The notes under the pieces are model-generated. The model saw nothing but the letters and a program-made list of their open reading frames with translations, had not been told where the DNA came from and made no database searches. The translations under genes were made by a program, and so were the position numbers. 64,000 nt of DNA from Pseudoxanthomonas sp. (GTDB lineage: Bacteria; Pseudomonadota; Gammaproteobacteria; Xanthomonadales; Xanthomonadaceae), in NCBI RefSeq assembly GCF_027498035.1, contig NZ_CP114978.1:3038001-3102000 (forward strand). Reading direction: 5' to 3'. Numbering within the stretch: the stretch's first letter is position 1; every line of letters begins with the position of its first letter. Below, in pieces: positions 17,693-27,198 of the stretch.

Positions 17693-18367
17693 TCAGCGGG
17701 CCCGGGTCTTGGCCAGCGTTGCGACAAGTTCCTCGGCGCCCAACTGGATTCCTTTCTTCGAAGCAGACAGCGCGCCGATGTTGGCCTTCACGTTCATCGC
17801 GTTGGGGTACTGCTTGCTCACGTAGGCATCGAGCAGGCGACCGCTCTGTGCGTCGTAGACCTCGACGGCGTAGGTCACCGAGCCGGACATGGCGCCTTCC
17901 TTGCCGCGGATGGATTGGACGAGGTTGTAGGAGCCGCCACCGATGTCAAAGCGCGAGGCGGCCGCCAGGAACTTCTTCGACGCCTTGGCGCCGGTCAGTG
18001 TGAGCTTGATCCGCAAGGTGTCCGGCCCTGCCACGTTGGTCAACTGGAAGGCCTTGCCCAACGCCGCTTCGAACTCGACCTGCATGTAATCGGCCAGTGC
18101 CTGCCGCTCCGGCAGCGGTACCTTTCCGAACTGCGCATCCGGACCTGCGTAGACGGCCACCGGCTCGAGCAGCACCAGCCCGTATCGCTTGCTGTCGGCA
18201 CGATCGTTGTAGCGATAGGGAATCCTGTTGTCGCGGCGGTCGGGATTGACGTGCAGCTGCGCGGCGGAATCGAGTCCGGCATATCTCACTGGTGCGGTCG
18301 TTGCGCACCCGGTCAAGGCGGTGGCCAGGCCAAGGGCAAGAAGGGGGAGGTGGGGCTTGATCTGCAT
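17693..18367 (-). CDS. DUF3313-type lipoprotein
   Basis: The 224-residue protein has a lipoprotein signal (LATALTGCATT, Cys about residue 21) and a domain of about 200 residues resembling DUF3313: LLEPVAVYAGPDAQFGKVPLPER, then DTLRIKLTLTGAK and a Gly-rich strand region with YAVEVYDAQSGRLLDAYV. Such proteins are periplasmic or outer-membrane lipoproteins of unknown function. It is transcribed away from the TetR gene, with an operator-like palindrome about 65 bp upstream, and is probably co-transcribed with the SDR gene. Confidence 0.75.
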   Translation of the reverse strand: MQIKPHLPLLALGLATALTGCATTAPVRYAGLDSAAQLHVNPDRRDNRIPYRYNDRADSKRYGLVLLEPVAVYAGPDAQFGKVPLPERQALADYMQVEFEAALGKAFQLTNVAGPDTLRIKLTLTGAKASKKFLAAASRFDIGGGSYNLVQSIRGKEGAMSGSVTYAVEVYDAQSGRLLDAYVSKQYPNAMNVKANIGALSASKKGIQLGAEELVATLAKTRAR

Positions 18368-18431
18368 GGTGAATTCTCAAGGGGATGTCAGGGGCTAGCG
18401 CGGCGGGCGCTTCGGCGTTAGCCTTGATGAA

Positions 18432-18500
18432 GAACCGTACCGTACGGTTCATTTATACGCACGCCGAAACCGGCGTCAACAAAAACATACCAACCGGTAC
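18432..18500. promoter_or_regulatory. Palindromic operator between the lipoprotein and TetR genes
   Basis: GAACCGTAC-C-GTACGGTTC (18432-18450) is a perfect 9-bp inverted repeat about a single base, the size and symmetry of a TetR-family operator. A second, imperfect site (TACCAACCGGTA, 18488-18499) lies just before the TetR start. Both are in the 148-bp divergent gap, so the TetR protein probably represses both directions. Confidence 0.7.
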
Positions 18501-18515
18501 ACTTTTGAGGTCGGA

Positions 18516-19157
18516 ATGAAAGTCAGAACTGCCGAAAAGCGGGATGCGATCGTGGGCGCTGCAGCGCGTTTGTTCCGCGAACATGGCTATGACGGCGCTT
18601 CCATGAATGAACTGGTCCGGCGGATGGGGGGCTCGAAAGCCACCATCTACGGCTATTTCCCGTCCAAGGAGGCGCTGTTCTCCGCCGTCGTCCGCTCTTT
18701 CGCCACGTCACATCTCACGAAAGCCGCCAGGGAACTGGTCGCAGCAGTTGGCCGGAAGGAGCCTGTCGAGCAGTGCCTGACCCAGTTCGCCACTGGTGTC
18801 CTGGAAATCCTCACCAGCGACCACACGGCACTGGCCGTGGCGCGGATGGTGATCGCCGAATCCGGACGTTCGGATGTCGGGCGGATCTTCTACGAGGCTG
18901 GTCCCCAGGAAACCAAGACCATCCTCGCCAGCGTGCTTGAAGAGATGATGCGGAGTGGCGAACTCAGGGCGTTCGATCCGGTCGTGGCAGCCGATCACTT
19001 GCTTGCCTTGATCACCGCCGAAGCGAACAGACGCCTCTACGAGCGTGAGCCTGCCTTGATTACCAGCGAGGCAAGGCAGCGCATGGTGCGGGATGCGATC
19101 GACCTGTTTCTCCACGGCATGGCCGTGCGACCGGCTGACGGCTCGCGCCGAGCGTGA
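18516..19157 (+). CDS. TetR/AcrR-family transcriptional regulator
   Basis: The 213-residue protein begins with the TetR DNA-binding domain: AEKRDAIVGAAARLFREHGY, then NELVRRMGGSKATIYGYFPS and KEALFSAVV. A helical ligand-binding half of about 150 residues follows. The C-terminal part resembles the AefR-like group (RMVIAESGRSDVGRIFYEAG). It is divergent from the lipoprotein/SDR operon and next to a perfect palindrome, which argues for local autoregulated repression. The ligand is unknown. Confidence 0.9.
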   Translation: MKVRTAEKRDAIVGAAARLFREHGYDGASMNELVRRMGGSKATIYGYFPSKEALFSAVVRSFATSHLTKAARELVAAVGRKEPVEQCLTQFATGVLEILTSDHTALAVARMVIAESGRSDVGRIFYEAGPQETKTILASVLEEMMRSGELRAFDPVVAADHLLALITAEANRRLYEREPALITSEARQRMVRDAIDLFLHGMAVRPADGSRRA

Positions 19158-19211
19158 CGCTGCATTCGGCTTGGATGGCGCGGGGGCGTGCCATCTCATC
19201 GTGTTGGTCGC

Positions 19212-19289
19212 CAGGTGTTGTTCTGGGCCTTCATCATCGCCGTGATTTTCCTGGTGCCCGGCGTGACGGTTTTCAGGAAAGTCACCTGA
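19212..19289 (+). pseudogene. Decayed 3' remnant of a second DUF1328 gene
   Basis: Reading 19212-19289 gives QVLFWAFIIAVIFLVPGVTV then FRKVT and a stop, clearly homologous to the C-terminal half of the intact DUF1328 protein at 16349-16522, but with no start and no N-terminal half. The nucleotide match runs from 19221 to 19291 against 16451-16524, with one codon missing and scattered substitutions. The two copies lie in the same orientation on either side of the SDR/lipoprotein/TetR module. Confidence 0.75.
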
Positions 19290-19324
19290 CGCGCGCGGCT
19301 CCTGGCGACGCGGGGTCAACCGAA

Positions 19325-19349
19325 AAGGGCGACGTTTGACGTCGCCCTT
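19325..19349 (-). terminator. Rho-independent terminator after the S46 peptidase gene
   Basis: A perfect 10-bp stem (19325-19334 with 19340-19349, 5-nt loop) read on the minus strand is followed by TTTT. It begins 6 bp past the peptidase stop codon. It may also slow read-through from the TetR gene on the other strand, though without a strong T run in that direction. Confidence 0.8.
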
Positions 19350-19354
19350 CTTCG

Positions 19355-21496
19355 TTACTCGGCCGGCAGCTGCATTTCCTGCAGCAGCTGCGGCGCCGGA
19401 TAGACCTTGGCCAGCAGCCAGCGGATGTAGCGTGCGTCGACGTGGATGGCGCGCTTCATCGACGGGTCGTACCACCAACTGGCACTGACCGCTTCCCAGT
19501 TGCTGTCGAAGTTCAGGCCCATCAGCTCGCCCTTGGCGTTGAGCACGGGCGAACCGGAATTGCCGCCGGTGGTGTCCAGGTTGGTCAGGAAATCCACCGT
19601 CTGGGTCTTCAGCGCAGGATCGGCGGTGCTGCCGAAATCGCCCTTGGCAATCGCGTCCAGCAACGGCCTGGGCGCGTCGAACGGCACCTGCCCGGTGTTC
19701 TTCTGCACGATGCCGGCCACCGTGGTCACCGGCGCGAACGCCACCGCGTCGCGTGGCAGCAGCGGCGTGACCCGGCCGAAGCTCACCCGCAGCGTGCTGT
19801 TGGCGTCGGGATAGGTCGCGCGGCCCTGCTGGGTGCGCCATGTGGCCAGCGCCTGCATGTAGGCCGGGCGCAGCCGCAGCTGGTCGCCTTCGCGGGCCTT
19901 GCGGGCATCGTCCAGCTGGATCTGCGCCGGCACCAGCCTGGCGGCCAGCGCGATCAGCGGATCGTCGGCCAGCGGCTTGCCTTCGCGTGCGGCGGCGAAG
20001 CGCGACAGGCGCTCGGCTTCGGTGCCCAGGGTGGTGCCGGCATACAGCGTGTCCAGTGCCTTGGCGAGGCTGTCGGCGGTGCGGCCGAAGGCGGCGTCGA
20101 ACACCGGTACGCGCTGCGCATCGGGCAGTTGTTGGTAGCGGCCGAGCAGCGTGGTCAGCAGGGCTTTTTCAGTGTCGGCGTCATAGCGGCGCTGGACCTG
20201 CTTGAGCAGGCCTTCGATCAGCGCTTGGTCGCGCTGCTGGTAGCCGGTTTCGCGCTCGGCGTCGGGCTTGGCCGATTCGATCCGCAGGCGCTCCAGCGTC
20301 AGCGCCGCGCGCATCAGCTGGGTCTGGGTAGCGATCAGACCCAGCAGCAGGTCGCGGTCGCCCTGCGCACTGCCTTCGGACAGGATCTTCTGCAGCTGCG
20401 CGATCCGCTGTTGCTGCGTGCCATGGGTGGCGGCCAGCATGCCGCGCTCGTCCTCGCTGCGCAGGTGCACCGCATCGCTGCGCAGCAGGCCTTCCAGTTC
20501 GCCGGCGGCGCGCTTGCGGTTGTTCTTCAGCGATTGCAGCTGCGAGGCATAGCGCGTGCGTGCGTCGGCATTGGCCTTGCCGGCCTGCTCGATGGTGTCG
20601 ATCAAGGCATCGAACACCGACACGCGCGCCGGCAGCACGTGGCCGACCTGTGCGTCGAACTCGGTCGCGGTGCGGTTGCGGTAGGTGATGCCCGGATAGC
20701 CGGCCAGCATCGCGAAGTCGCCATCCTGTGGCCCGTCGGTGGCCACCTTCAGGAACGCCGGCGCCCTGTACGGCACGTTGTCCGCGCTGTAATCGGCCGG
20801 CTTGCCGTCCCTGCCCACATAGGCGCGCAGGAAGGTGAAATCGCCGGCATGGCGCGGCCACATGAAGTTGTCGATCTCGTCGCCGTAGTTGCCGATCGCG
20901 CGTGGCGGTGCATACACCAGGCGGATGTCGCGCAGCTCCAGCTGGGTGATGCGATAGAAGTCGCTGCCGTAGTTCATGTTGGCCACGCTGCAACGCACGC
21001 CGCCCTGCGCTTCGCATGCGGCGACGATACGCTTGCTGGCGCTGTCCACCGCGTCGTAATACGCGCGTCCGGTCTTGCCCCTGGCGTCGGCCAGCACCTG
21101 GGTGGTGACGTTGTCGAACGCGGTGGTCACCAGCACCCGGAAGTCCGGGTTGGCAGGCAGTTCGCCGCTGCGATTCTTCGAAACAAAACCATCGTCGATC
21201 AGGTTGGCGCCGGCCTTGGTGTTGTACTGGATCACGCCGTAGGCGACGTGGTGGTTGGTCAGCAGCAGGCCATCGGGCGACACGAACGCACCGGTGCCGC
21301 CGCCGATCTTCACCACCGCGCTCAGCGGCGCCTGGGTGACATCGGCCAGGTCCTGCGGATCACCGCGGAAACCGGCCTCGCGCAGCTTTTCCGACAGCGC
21401 CGGCAGCTGGGTGGGCATCCACATGCCTTCATCGGCACGGGCGGTGGAAGACAGCAGCAGCGCCAGCGAGGCGGCCAGGGGCAGGGTGCGGGTCAT
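19355..21496 (-). CDS. S46-family dipeptidyl-peptidase (DPP7/DPP11 type), secreted
   Basis: From the ATG at 21496 the product is 713 residues with a signal peptide ending near TARADEG. The chymotrypsin-like triad is visible: His in LLLTNHHVAYG (about residue 82-83), Asp in NYGDEIDNFMWPRHAGDF and Ser in DTTGGNSGSPVLN. S46 enzymes release N-terminal dipeptides from oligopeptides in the periplasm. The residue that separates DPP7 (Gly) from DPP11 (Arg), in the FDxNWE segment as I recall, is Ser here, so specificity is unclear. The ATG overlaps the upstream gene's stop by 4 bp (ATGA). Confidence 0.9.
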   Translation of the reverse strand: MTRTLPLAASLALLLSSTARADEGMWMPTQLPALSEKLREAGFRGDPQDLADVTQAPLSAVVKIGGGTGAFVSPDGLLLTNHHVAYGVIQYNTKAGANLIDDGFVSKNRSGELPANPDFRVLVTTAFDNVTTQVLADARGKTGRAYYDAVDSASKRIVAACEAQGGVRCSVANMNYGSDFYRITQLELRDIRLVYAPPRAIGNYGDEIDNFMWPRHAGDFTFLRAYVGRDGKPADYSADNVPYRAPAFLKVATDGPQDGDFAMLAGYPGITYRNRTATEFDAQVGHVLPARVSVFDALIDTIEQAGKANADARTRYASQLQSLKNNRKRAAGELEGLLRSDAVHLRSEDERGMLAATHGTQQQRIAQLQKILSEGSAQGDRDLLLGLIATQTQLMRAALTLERLRIESAKPDAERETGYQQRDQALIEGLLKQVQRRYDADTEKALLTTLLGRYQQLPDAQRVPVFDAAFGRTADSLAKALDTLYAGTTLGTEAERLSRFAAAREGKPLADDPLIALAARLVPAQIQLDDARKAREGDQLRLRPAYMQALATWRTQQGRATYPDANSTLRVSFGRVTPLLPRDAVAFAPVTTVAGIVQKNTGQVPFDAPRPLLDAIAKGDFGSTADPALKTQTVDFLTNLDTTGGNSGSPVLNAKGELMGLNFDSNWEAVSASWWYDPSMKRAIHVDARYIRWLLAKVYPAPQLLQEMQLPAE

Positions 21497-21999
21497 GTGG
21501 ATCCGGGAAGCGAACAAAACGTGGCGGCGACAGTAGCGGCCACGCGGGGTGCGGGCAAATGGCGCGTGCATGACGGTTCGGTCATGGGCGTGCTGACCCA
21601 CGTGCGTGCCGATGCAGCCGTGCGGCGGACCAACGCCCACCACAGCACATGCAAGTGCAGCCACAGGTGTCGACCCGCGCTTGCCTGGCGCAACCTGCGG
21701 GATATCCATGCGCGCACGCCGCGACAGAGCGGCCAGCGCCGCGTACCCGCGCCCAGCCACTGCAGCGCCGGTGCCAGTACGGCGTAGCGCAGGCCACGCA
21801 GCATCGGCACCAGCACATCGGCATAGGTCGACAGGATCTGTGCGCCGAACAGCATCAGCAGCACGTCCAGGCCGATCGCGTCCACCAGCATCACCATCAA
21901 CCGCACTTCTGCCAGATTCGATGCGAAATACAGCATGATCAACAGCACGACGGCCCAGCGGATACGGCGTCGCCAGCGCGGCGAAAACATGGACAACAT
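21493..21999 (-). CDS. Hypothetical membrane protein coupled to the S46 peptidase gene
   Basis: The frame from the ATG at 21999 gives 168 residues. There are two hydrophobic segments (WAVVLLIMLYFASNLAEV and LMVMLVDAIGLDVLLMLFGA) followed by an Arg/Trp-rich cytoplasmic-looking part. Its stop overlaps the S46 peptidase start as ATGA, suggesting translational coupling. The last 40 residues look unlike a conserved domain, so either the tail is variable or the true gene ends differently. No family was recognised. Confidence 0.5.
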   Translation of the reverse strand: MLSMFSPRWRRRIRWAVVLLIMLYFASNLAEVRLMVMLVDAIGLDVLLMLFGAQILSTYADVLVPMLRGLRYAVLAPALQWLGAGTRRWPLCRGVRAWISRRLRQASAGRHLWLHLHVLWWALVRRTAASARTWVSTPMTEPSCTRHLPAPRVAATVAATFCSLPGST

Positions 22000-22152
22000 G
22001 TCGGATTCCCCGGGCCGGTTCCGACGACCCTGACGAAGACATGTGGTCAGGCGCGCGCAGGACAAGCGCAGGCATGACGAAAGAATGCGGGATGGCTTAG
22101 ACCTTCGCTGATGCTGCAACGTCGCGAAGCGGCATTCGGATTGGACCCGCGG

Positions 22153-22527
22153 TCAGGTGCGATCGATCGGAACACCTGCTGCTATCCGCGCCCTGCGGTC
22201 GGCGGCTGGAAAGGCAAGCGCGCGGTCTGCCAACAGGTATCCGGACACGCTGGCGGCCCAGGCGCCAAGAAACATGTCTTCGGCAAACGCCATCGCCAGG
22301 ACCAGCAGCCCGATGCCGCACAGCCAGCCGAGGAGATTGGCCGTGCGTGCGGGCAACCCCGCCGTGGTTGCGCGTGCGCGCAGGCGTCCGGCGATACAGC
22401 CCAGGCCGATTCCGAACAGCGTCAATGCCCACGGCTTTGGCGTGGTGGTGAAAAATGCAGCAACCAGTCCAAGCCCGAGGAACGCGAGGACCCCGAATCT
22501 CAGTGCTGTTCCCAAACCCTTGCGCAT
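22153..22527 (-). CDS. Hypothetical multi-pass small membrane protein
   Basis: A 124-residue frame starts at 22527 (an in-frame ATG 30 nt earlier is possible). It contains about four hydrophobic stretches, for example FGVLAFLGLGLVAAFF, PWALTLFGIGLGCIAG and LLGWLCGIGLLVLAMAFA, so it should be an inner-membrane protein. No domain is recognised. It is followed by nothing obvious downstream; the next gene on the same strand is the YbjQ-type gene upstream. Confidence 0.55.
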   Translation of the reverse strand: MRKGLGTALRFGVLAFLGLGLVAAFFTTTPKPWALTLFGIGLGCIAGRLRARATTAGLPARTANLLGWLCGIGLLVLAMAFAEDMFLGAWAASVSGYLLADRALAFPAADRRARIAAGVPIDRT

Positions 22528-22581
22528 GGTGTTTGTCCGAACTGATCCAGTCCGCAAGGCGGTCCCGGCGTGAATGCGTGG

Positions 22582-22965
22582 CTAGGCGTTGTGTGGTTCG
22601 ACGACAACCGCCGTGCCGTAACACAGGACCTCGGTCAGGCCCGCCATGAGTTCGGTGGCGTCATACCGGACCGCAATGATCGCGTTGGCGCCCAGGTGGC
22701 GGGCGTGTTGCACCATCTCCTGGTAGGTCTCCTGCCGCGCCTGCTCGCAAAGCGCGGTGTAGATGGTGATGTTGCCGCCAAACAGCGATTGGATCCCGCC
22801 AAGGAAATTGCCGACGACCGAGCGCGACCTGACCGTCAGACCGCGCACCAGTCCGAGGCTTCGGGTCAAGCGGTAACCCGGCAGTTCCAGCGCCGAGGTC
22901 ACCATCGCGTCGCTGAGCACGGTCAGGGAAGGGCGTACGGGATTGGAGTTGTAGGGGTCACCCAT
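22582..22965 (-). CDS. YbjQ/UPF0145-family protein
   Basis: The 127-residue product matches the YbjQ (UPF0145, formerly heavy-metal-binding) family. Landmarks are the opening strand LTVLSDAMVTSALELPGYRL, then GLVRGLTVRSRSVVGNFLGGIQS, ARQETYQEMVQHARHLGANA and IIAVRYDATEL. Members form small pentameric domains of uncertain function. The length is slightly more than the roughly 105-residue norm because of an N-terminal extension. It lies 54 bp upstream of the preceding small membrane gene on the same strand, so co-transcription is possible. Confidence 0.85.
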   Translation of the reverse strand: MGDPYNSNPVRPSLTVLSDAMVTSALELPGYRLTRSLGLVRGLTVRSRSVVGNFLGGIQSLFGGNITIYTALCEQARQETYQEMVQHARHLGANAIIAVRYDATELMAGLTEVLCYGTAVVVEPHNA

Positions 22966-23045
22966 TGGCTTGCCTCATGAAAACCCCCGGTGCCTGAGTC
23001 AAGCCGCACCGCGGGCGTGGTTCGAATCAATGTGTGGACAACGCC

Positions 23046-23228
23046 TTAAAGCTGCCTGGCGACGGAGTGCTGAAAGCCATCGCGGAAACCGGAAGAAAAG
23101 TCCGCCAGCCCGAACGCGCAGCTCAGGACGAGTGCCGATGCCAACAGCACATTGCGGCTGTTCTTGCGATAGCCGATGAACAGCCCGACCGCTCCGGCGG
23201 CAGCCAGAACTAACTCAAGGATTTCCAT
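23046..23228 (-). CDS. Small hypothetical membrane protein
   Basis: A 60-residue frame from the ATG at 23228 has a GGAG 5 nt upstream. Two hydrophobic segments (ELVLAAAGAVGLFIGY and VLLASALVLSCAFGLA) flank a basic loop (RKNSRN). The product would be a two-pass inner-membrane peptide. No family is recognised. The good ribosome-binding site and membrane pattern support it as a real small gene. Confidence 0.5.
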   Translation of the reverse strand: MEILELVLAAAGAVGLFIGYRKNSRNVLLASALVLSCAFGLADFSSGFRDGFQHSVARQL

Positions 23229-23348
23229 ATCTTCTCCGAGGCCTTGGCCCTCAAGGCGGGGCGCCCGCGGAATATTCAGGACCTGCATGCTGCTGTCAAC
23301 GGCACGCCTGGTCGCCGGGCGTTGCCGCTATCGGCTTCCTTCTGCCTT

Positions 23349-26300
23349 TTACTTTTCCTTGCGCCAGTTGAGCGACCCGCGGGTCTCGACGGTGGACGAT
23401 TCGAGCTCGGCGTTGAAGCCCTTGCGCATCAGGTATTTCAGGGTGACGACCGAGCCTGAGCCGACCATGGCCACGCCGTAGCTGACGTAGAGCTTGGGCG
23501 TGAGGTACTTGCCGACGCCGAACACCGAGCTGCCCATGGTGCGCGATTCCAGCACGCCGGCATCGTCCAGGCCGATCTTGGCGCCCAGCTGCGAAGCGAG
23601 CAGGCCGGCACCGGCCGACAGCGCCGAAGAAGCCGCGCTGACCTGTGCGCTTTCCTCGCTGCTGGCGGTGCTCAGGCTGCGGCCCAGGACCAGGTAGGCC
23701 AGGGCATCGGATTCGGAGGTTTCCGGGTTGGACCAGACGCTGGCGCGCGGCGCACTGGCGCGACCGGTGACGTCGATGCCGGCGGTGACATTGGCGCTGA
23801 CCACTTCGCGTTCGGCGCGGATGTTGATGTTGGGGTCATCGACATCGTCGTTGCTCCAGCTCAGCTGGCCACGGGTGATGCTGAGCTTCTGCCCGTAGGC
23901 GGTGTAGCGGCCGTCCACGTTGAGCTGGCCGGTGGCCGACATGGCGCGGCCGGCGCGCGAATGCACGCTCATGTCGCCCTGCAGCGAACCTTCCAGGCCG
24001 AAGCCCTTGAGCTTGACGTCATCACCCAGGTTGACCGCCAGGTCCAGCTTCAGCAGCGAGCTGCCGCCGGCTTCCGGATCGGCCGGGTCCAGCACCACCA
24101 CGTCTTCGGACGTGGACACGCCTTCGCTGAGTTTCTCCAGGTTGATGTTGGCCGAAGGCACGCTGACCTTGCCGCCCACGCCCAGCACCTTGCCCTGCAG
24201 GGCGATGGTCATGTCCGGTGCGATCACCGCGCGCAGCTCGGTGGTATCGGAGGCCAGGAAATTGTTACCGCGCACCTTGAACAGCAGTGGCTCGTCCTCG
24301 CCCTGCCAGCCCAGCGAACCATCGATGTCGAGCGTGCCGCCGGTGGCCTCGCCGCCGGTGGCCGACTGCGATTTCATGCTGCCGGCGATTTTGGCGGTGC
24401 CGTCGGCCAGCGCGGTGAGCGAGGCCTTGCCTTCGATCAGGGTGATGCCCAGCGCAGGCAGGTCGCCGGTGAAGTCGGACAGGTCGGCCTCGCCGCTGAG
24501 CAGCGGCTGGCCGCGCGTGCCGGCGATGCCGACATGGCCTTTCAACTTGCCTTGCGGGCGGACCAGGTCGGGTGAGAATAGCTCCAGCCAGAACAGGCGG
24601 TCGTTGTAGAGGTAGACGTTGCCGGTGAGCGGGGCGAAGTCGTCCCAGCCGGTCTCGAAGGTGGCATCGACGAAGCCGTTGCCGGCAAAGCCGGTGCCCA
24701 GGCGGCCATGGATGTGCTCCGGGGTCATGTCCACGTCGATGCTGAAGTGGTCGTAGTGGACGACTTCGCCGCGCGTGTTCTTGCCCATGCGCAGGCCGCC
24801 TTCCATCGACGCGATGTGCACCTGGCCCTGCCAGGCATTGCCCTGCGGCTTGAGGTTGGCGTCCAGGGTCAGATCACCGCGCAAGGTCAGCGGGCGTCCG
24901 TCGCTGGGCGGCAGCCATGGCTGGATCAGTGTCAGTGGCAGCTTGTCCGAATGCGCGCTCACGCCGTTGCGTGGCCAGTCGGCCGAGACGCACAGGGTGC
25001 CGCCATCGCCGCCGGCCAGGCAGCTGTCGGACAGGGTGAAGGCGCTGCCGGCCTGGGTGAAGCGCGCGGCCTGGGTCAGTGCCCAGGCATCGCCCTTGGA
25101 CGGCACGATGCGCAGGGTCTCCAGCGCGCCGGACCAGGCTCTCGCCCTTTTGCTGCGCGGAACCGGCCAGGGTCAACGAGGCCATCGGGTTGTCAGCCTG
25201 CACGTTGAGCTGCAGGTCCTGGATCGCGCCGCGTGCGTCCACGCTGAGCTTGTCCAGCAGCAGGCCGGCCTGTACGGCGCTGCCACGCAGGGCCAGCTCA
25301 CCACCGTGGCCGGTCCACGGCAGGTGGCCACGCAGGCTGATCGATTCGGCGGTGTAGGTGTCGTACTTCAATGCGTTGCCGGACAGGTCGGCATCGATGG
25401 TCGGTGCGTTGCGCGGGCCGGTCAGCCTGACCGTGCCGGACAGGTTGCCGGTGGCCTTGGGCAGCAGGTCGGCCAGCTGCAGCGGCGAGAGCTGCGCGTC
25501 GATGTCCAGCGTATCTGCGACCTTGCCCTGCGCCTGCACGTGGCTGCTGCCCAGAGTGAGGTCCAGCTTGCCGTCGCCATTGAGGCCATGCAGGTTGAAA
25601 TGGCCGCTGCCGGCCAGCTTGCGATCGCGCAGGCGGCCGCCCAGCTGCGGGATGTCCAGCGTGGCATCGAAGCCATCGCCCTTGCCCGCGGCCGGATCAC
25701 GCGCGGCGCCCTGGCTGGCCAGCGTGCCGGTGACCGCGCCATTCCAGCCGGCGGCGAAATAGCCGGGGTCGAAGTCTCTCAGGTCGGCTTGCACGTCCCA
25801 GGCCAGCTGCGGTGCCCAGCCGACCTGGCCGGTGACGTCGAGCGAACCAGCCGGCGTGGTCGCCTGCAGGGTTTTCAGCAGGACTTTTTCCAGGTCGCCG
25901 CGGCCGTCGAAATCGACCTTGGCCGTGTCCTTGCCGCGGGCCAGGTCGGCCTTGCCGATCGCGACCCAGTGCGCCTTGCGCCCGGCCACGCCCAGGTCGG
26001 CGTTGGCGTCGATGCGCTGGTCGGCTTCGCCCCATTTCAGGTCGCGCGCGTTCACCGCGAACTTGAAGGTGGGGTCTTCGGTGTTCTCGAAATCGGCGTG
26101 CCCGCGCAGGGTGATGCGGCCGCCGAGCAGCTGCACCGCCAGTGGCTGCACGGTCAGCGTGGTGCCGTCGATGCGCACGTGCGAAGGCTCGATCACCACC
26201 AGGTTGTCGCCCTGCCTGGCCTGGCCGCTGATGGCCGCGCCACCGTCGGTGCCGCTGGCCTGCAGGTCGAATGCCAGCGGCGCCGCATCGGCCGCGCCCA

Positions 26301-27198
26301 CGCCGAACAGCGACAGGTCCAACTGCTTGCTCACCGCCAGCAGCGCCCAGTCCGGCTTGCTCGCGCCGCGCACGTCCAGATGGAGCTTCACCGGCGCCGG
26401 TGCGTTGCCGCCGACGGCGACTTCCATGTGGCGCACGTCGCCGCGTGCGACCAGTCCCAGCCGTGCCGGGGTCTTGCCGCGTGGCGCGGGGAAACCAGCC
26501 GACACGGTCAGGTCGGTGGCGTAGCGCTTGCCCGGACGGTAGTGGCCATCGACCGAGACATTGCCCAGGTTGCTGCGCAGCTTGAGTGCAGTCGCTTCGG
26601 CATAGCCGTCGCCGATATCGATGCCGCCGCGCGCGCTGGATACATCGATCACGGTCTTACCGGCGGAGGTGTAGCGGAAGCCGTCGACCACCAGCGTGTC
26701 GGCCTGGATGTTGATCGGCAGTTCGATCTGCGGCAGCACGTCGGGCCAGCGCGGCAGCTCGAACGGTTCGTCCGGGCTGGGCGGCATGTCCAGCACGGCA
26801 GACTCCACTTCCATCGTGTCCAGGCGCAGGCGCTTGCCCAGCAGTGGGCGCAGGTCCGGGTCCAGGGTCACGCGCCTGGCGGTGAAGTCGATGTCATCCA
26901 GGTGGAAGTGCACGTCGCGCAGCGTCAGCGGCCCGGCCACCGGGCCTTCGGCGCTGCTGTAGGTAAAGGTGGAACCGGCCGGCAGGCGCGCGGTGATCTG
27001 CGCCAGCAGCACATCGCGGCCAGCCACGGTCTGCAGCAGCCAGTACAGCACCACCAGCAGGCCGACCACCACCACGCCCATGCCGATCGCACTGCGCAGT
27101 GCGAGTTTGCGCATGCGCGCGCGACGCTGGGCGCGAAGTTCGGCGATGCGCGCTTCGCGCGCTTCCGGCGTCAGCGCGTCCGAGGGGCGCCGGCTCAC
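23349..27198 (-). pseudogene. tamB: Translocation/assembly module protein TamB, split by a +1 frameshift
   Basis: A GTG at 27198 (overlapping the tamA stop as GTGA) opens a frame with an N-terminal membrane anchor (GMGVVVVGLLVVLYWLL) and long beta-rich repeats. Near 25140 the frame is lost, and homology continues in the next frame (SGALETLRIVPSKGDAW) to the C-terminal DUF490 domain, which ends GFNAELESSTVETRGSLNW. The total is 3850 nt, or 1282 codons plus stop plus one base, so a single extra base (probably T25140) explains the break. Intact TamB bridges inner and outer membranes with TamA for lipid/protein export. Error versus true mutation is undecided. Confidence 0.9.
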
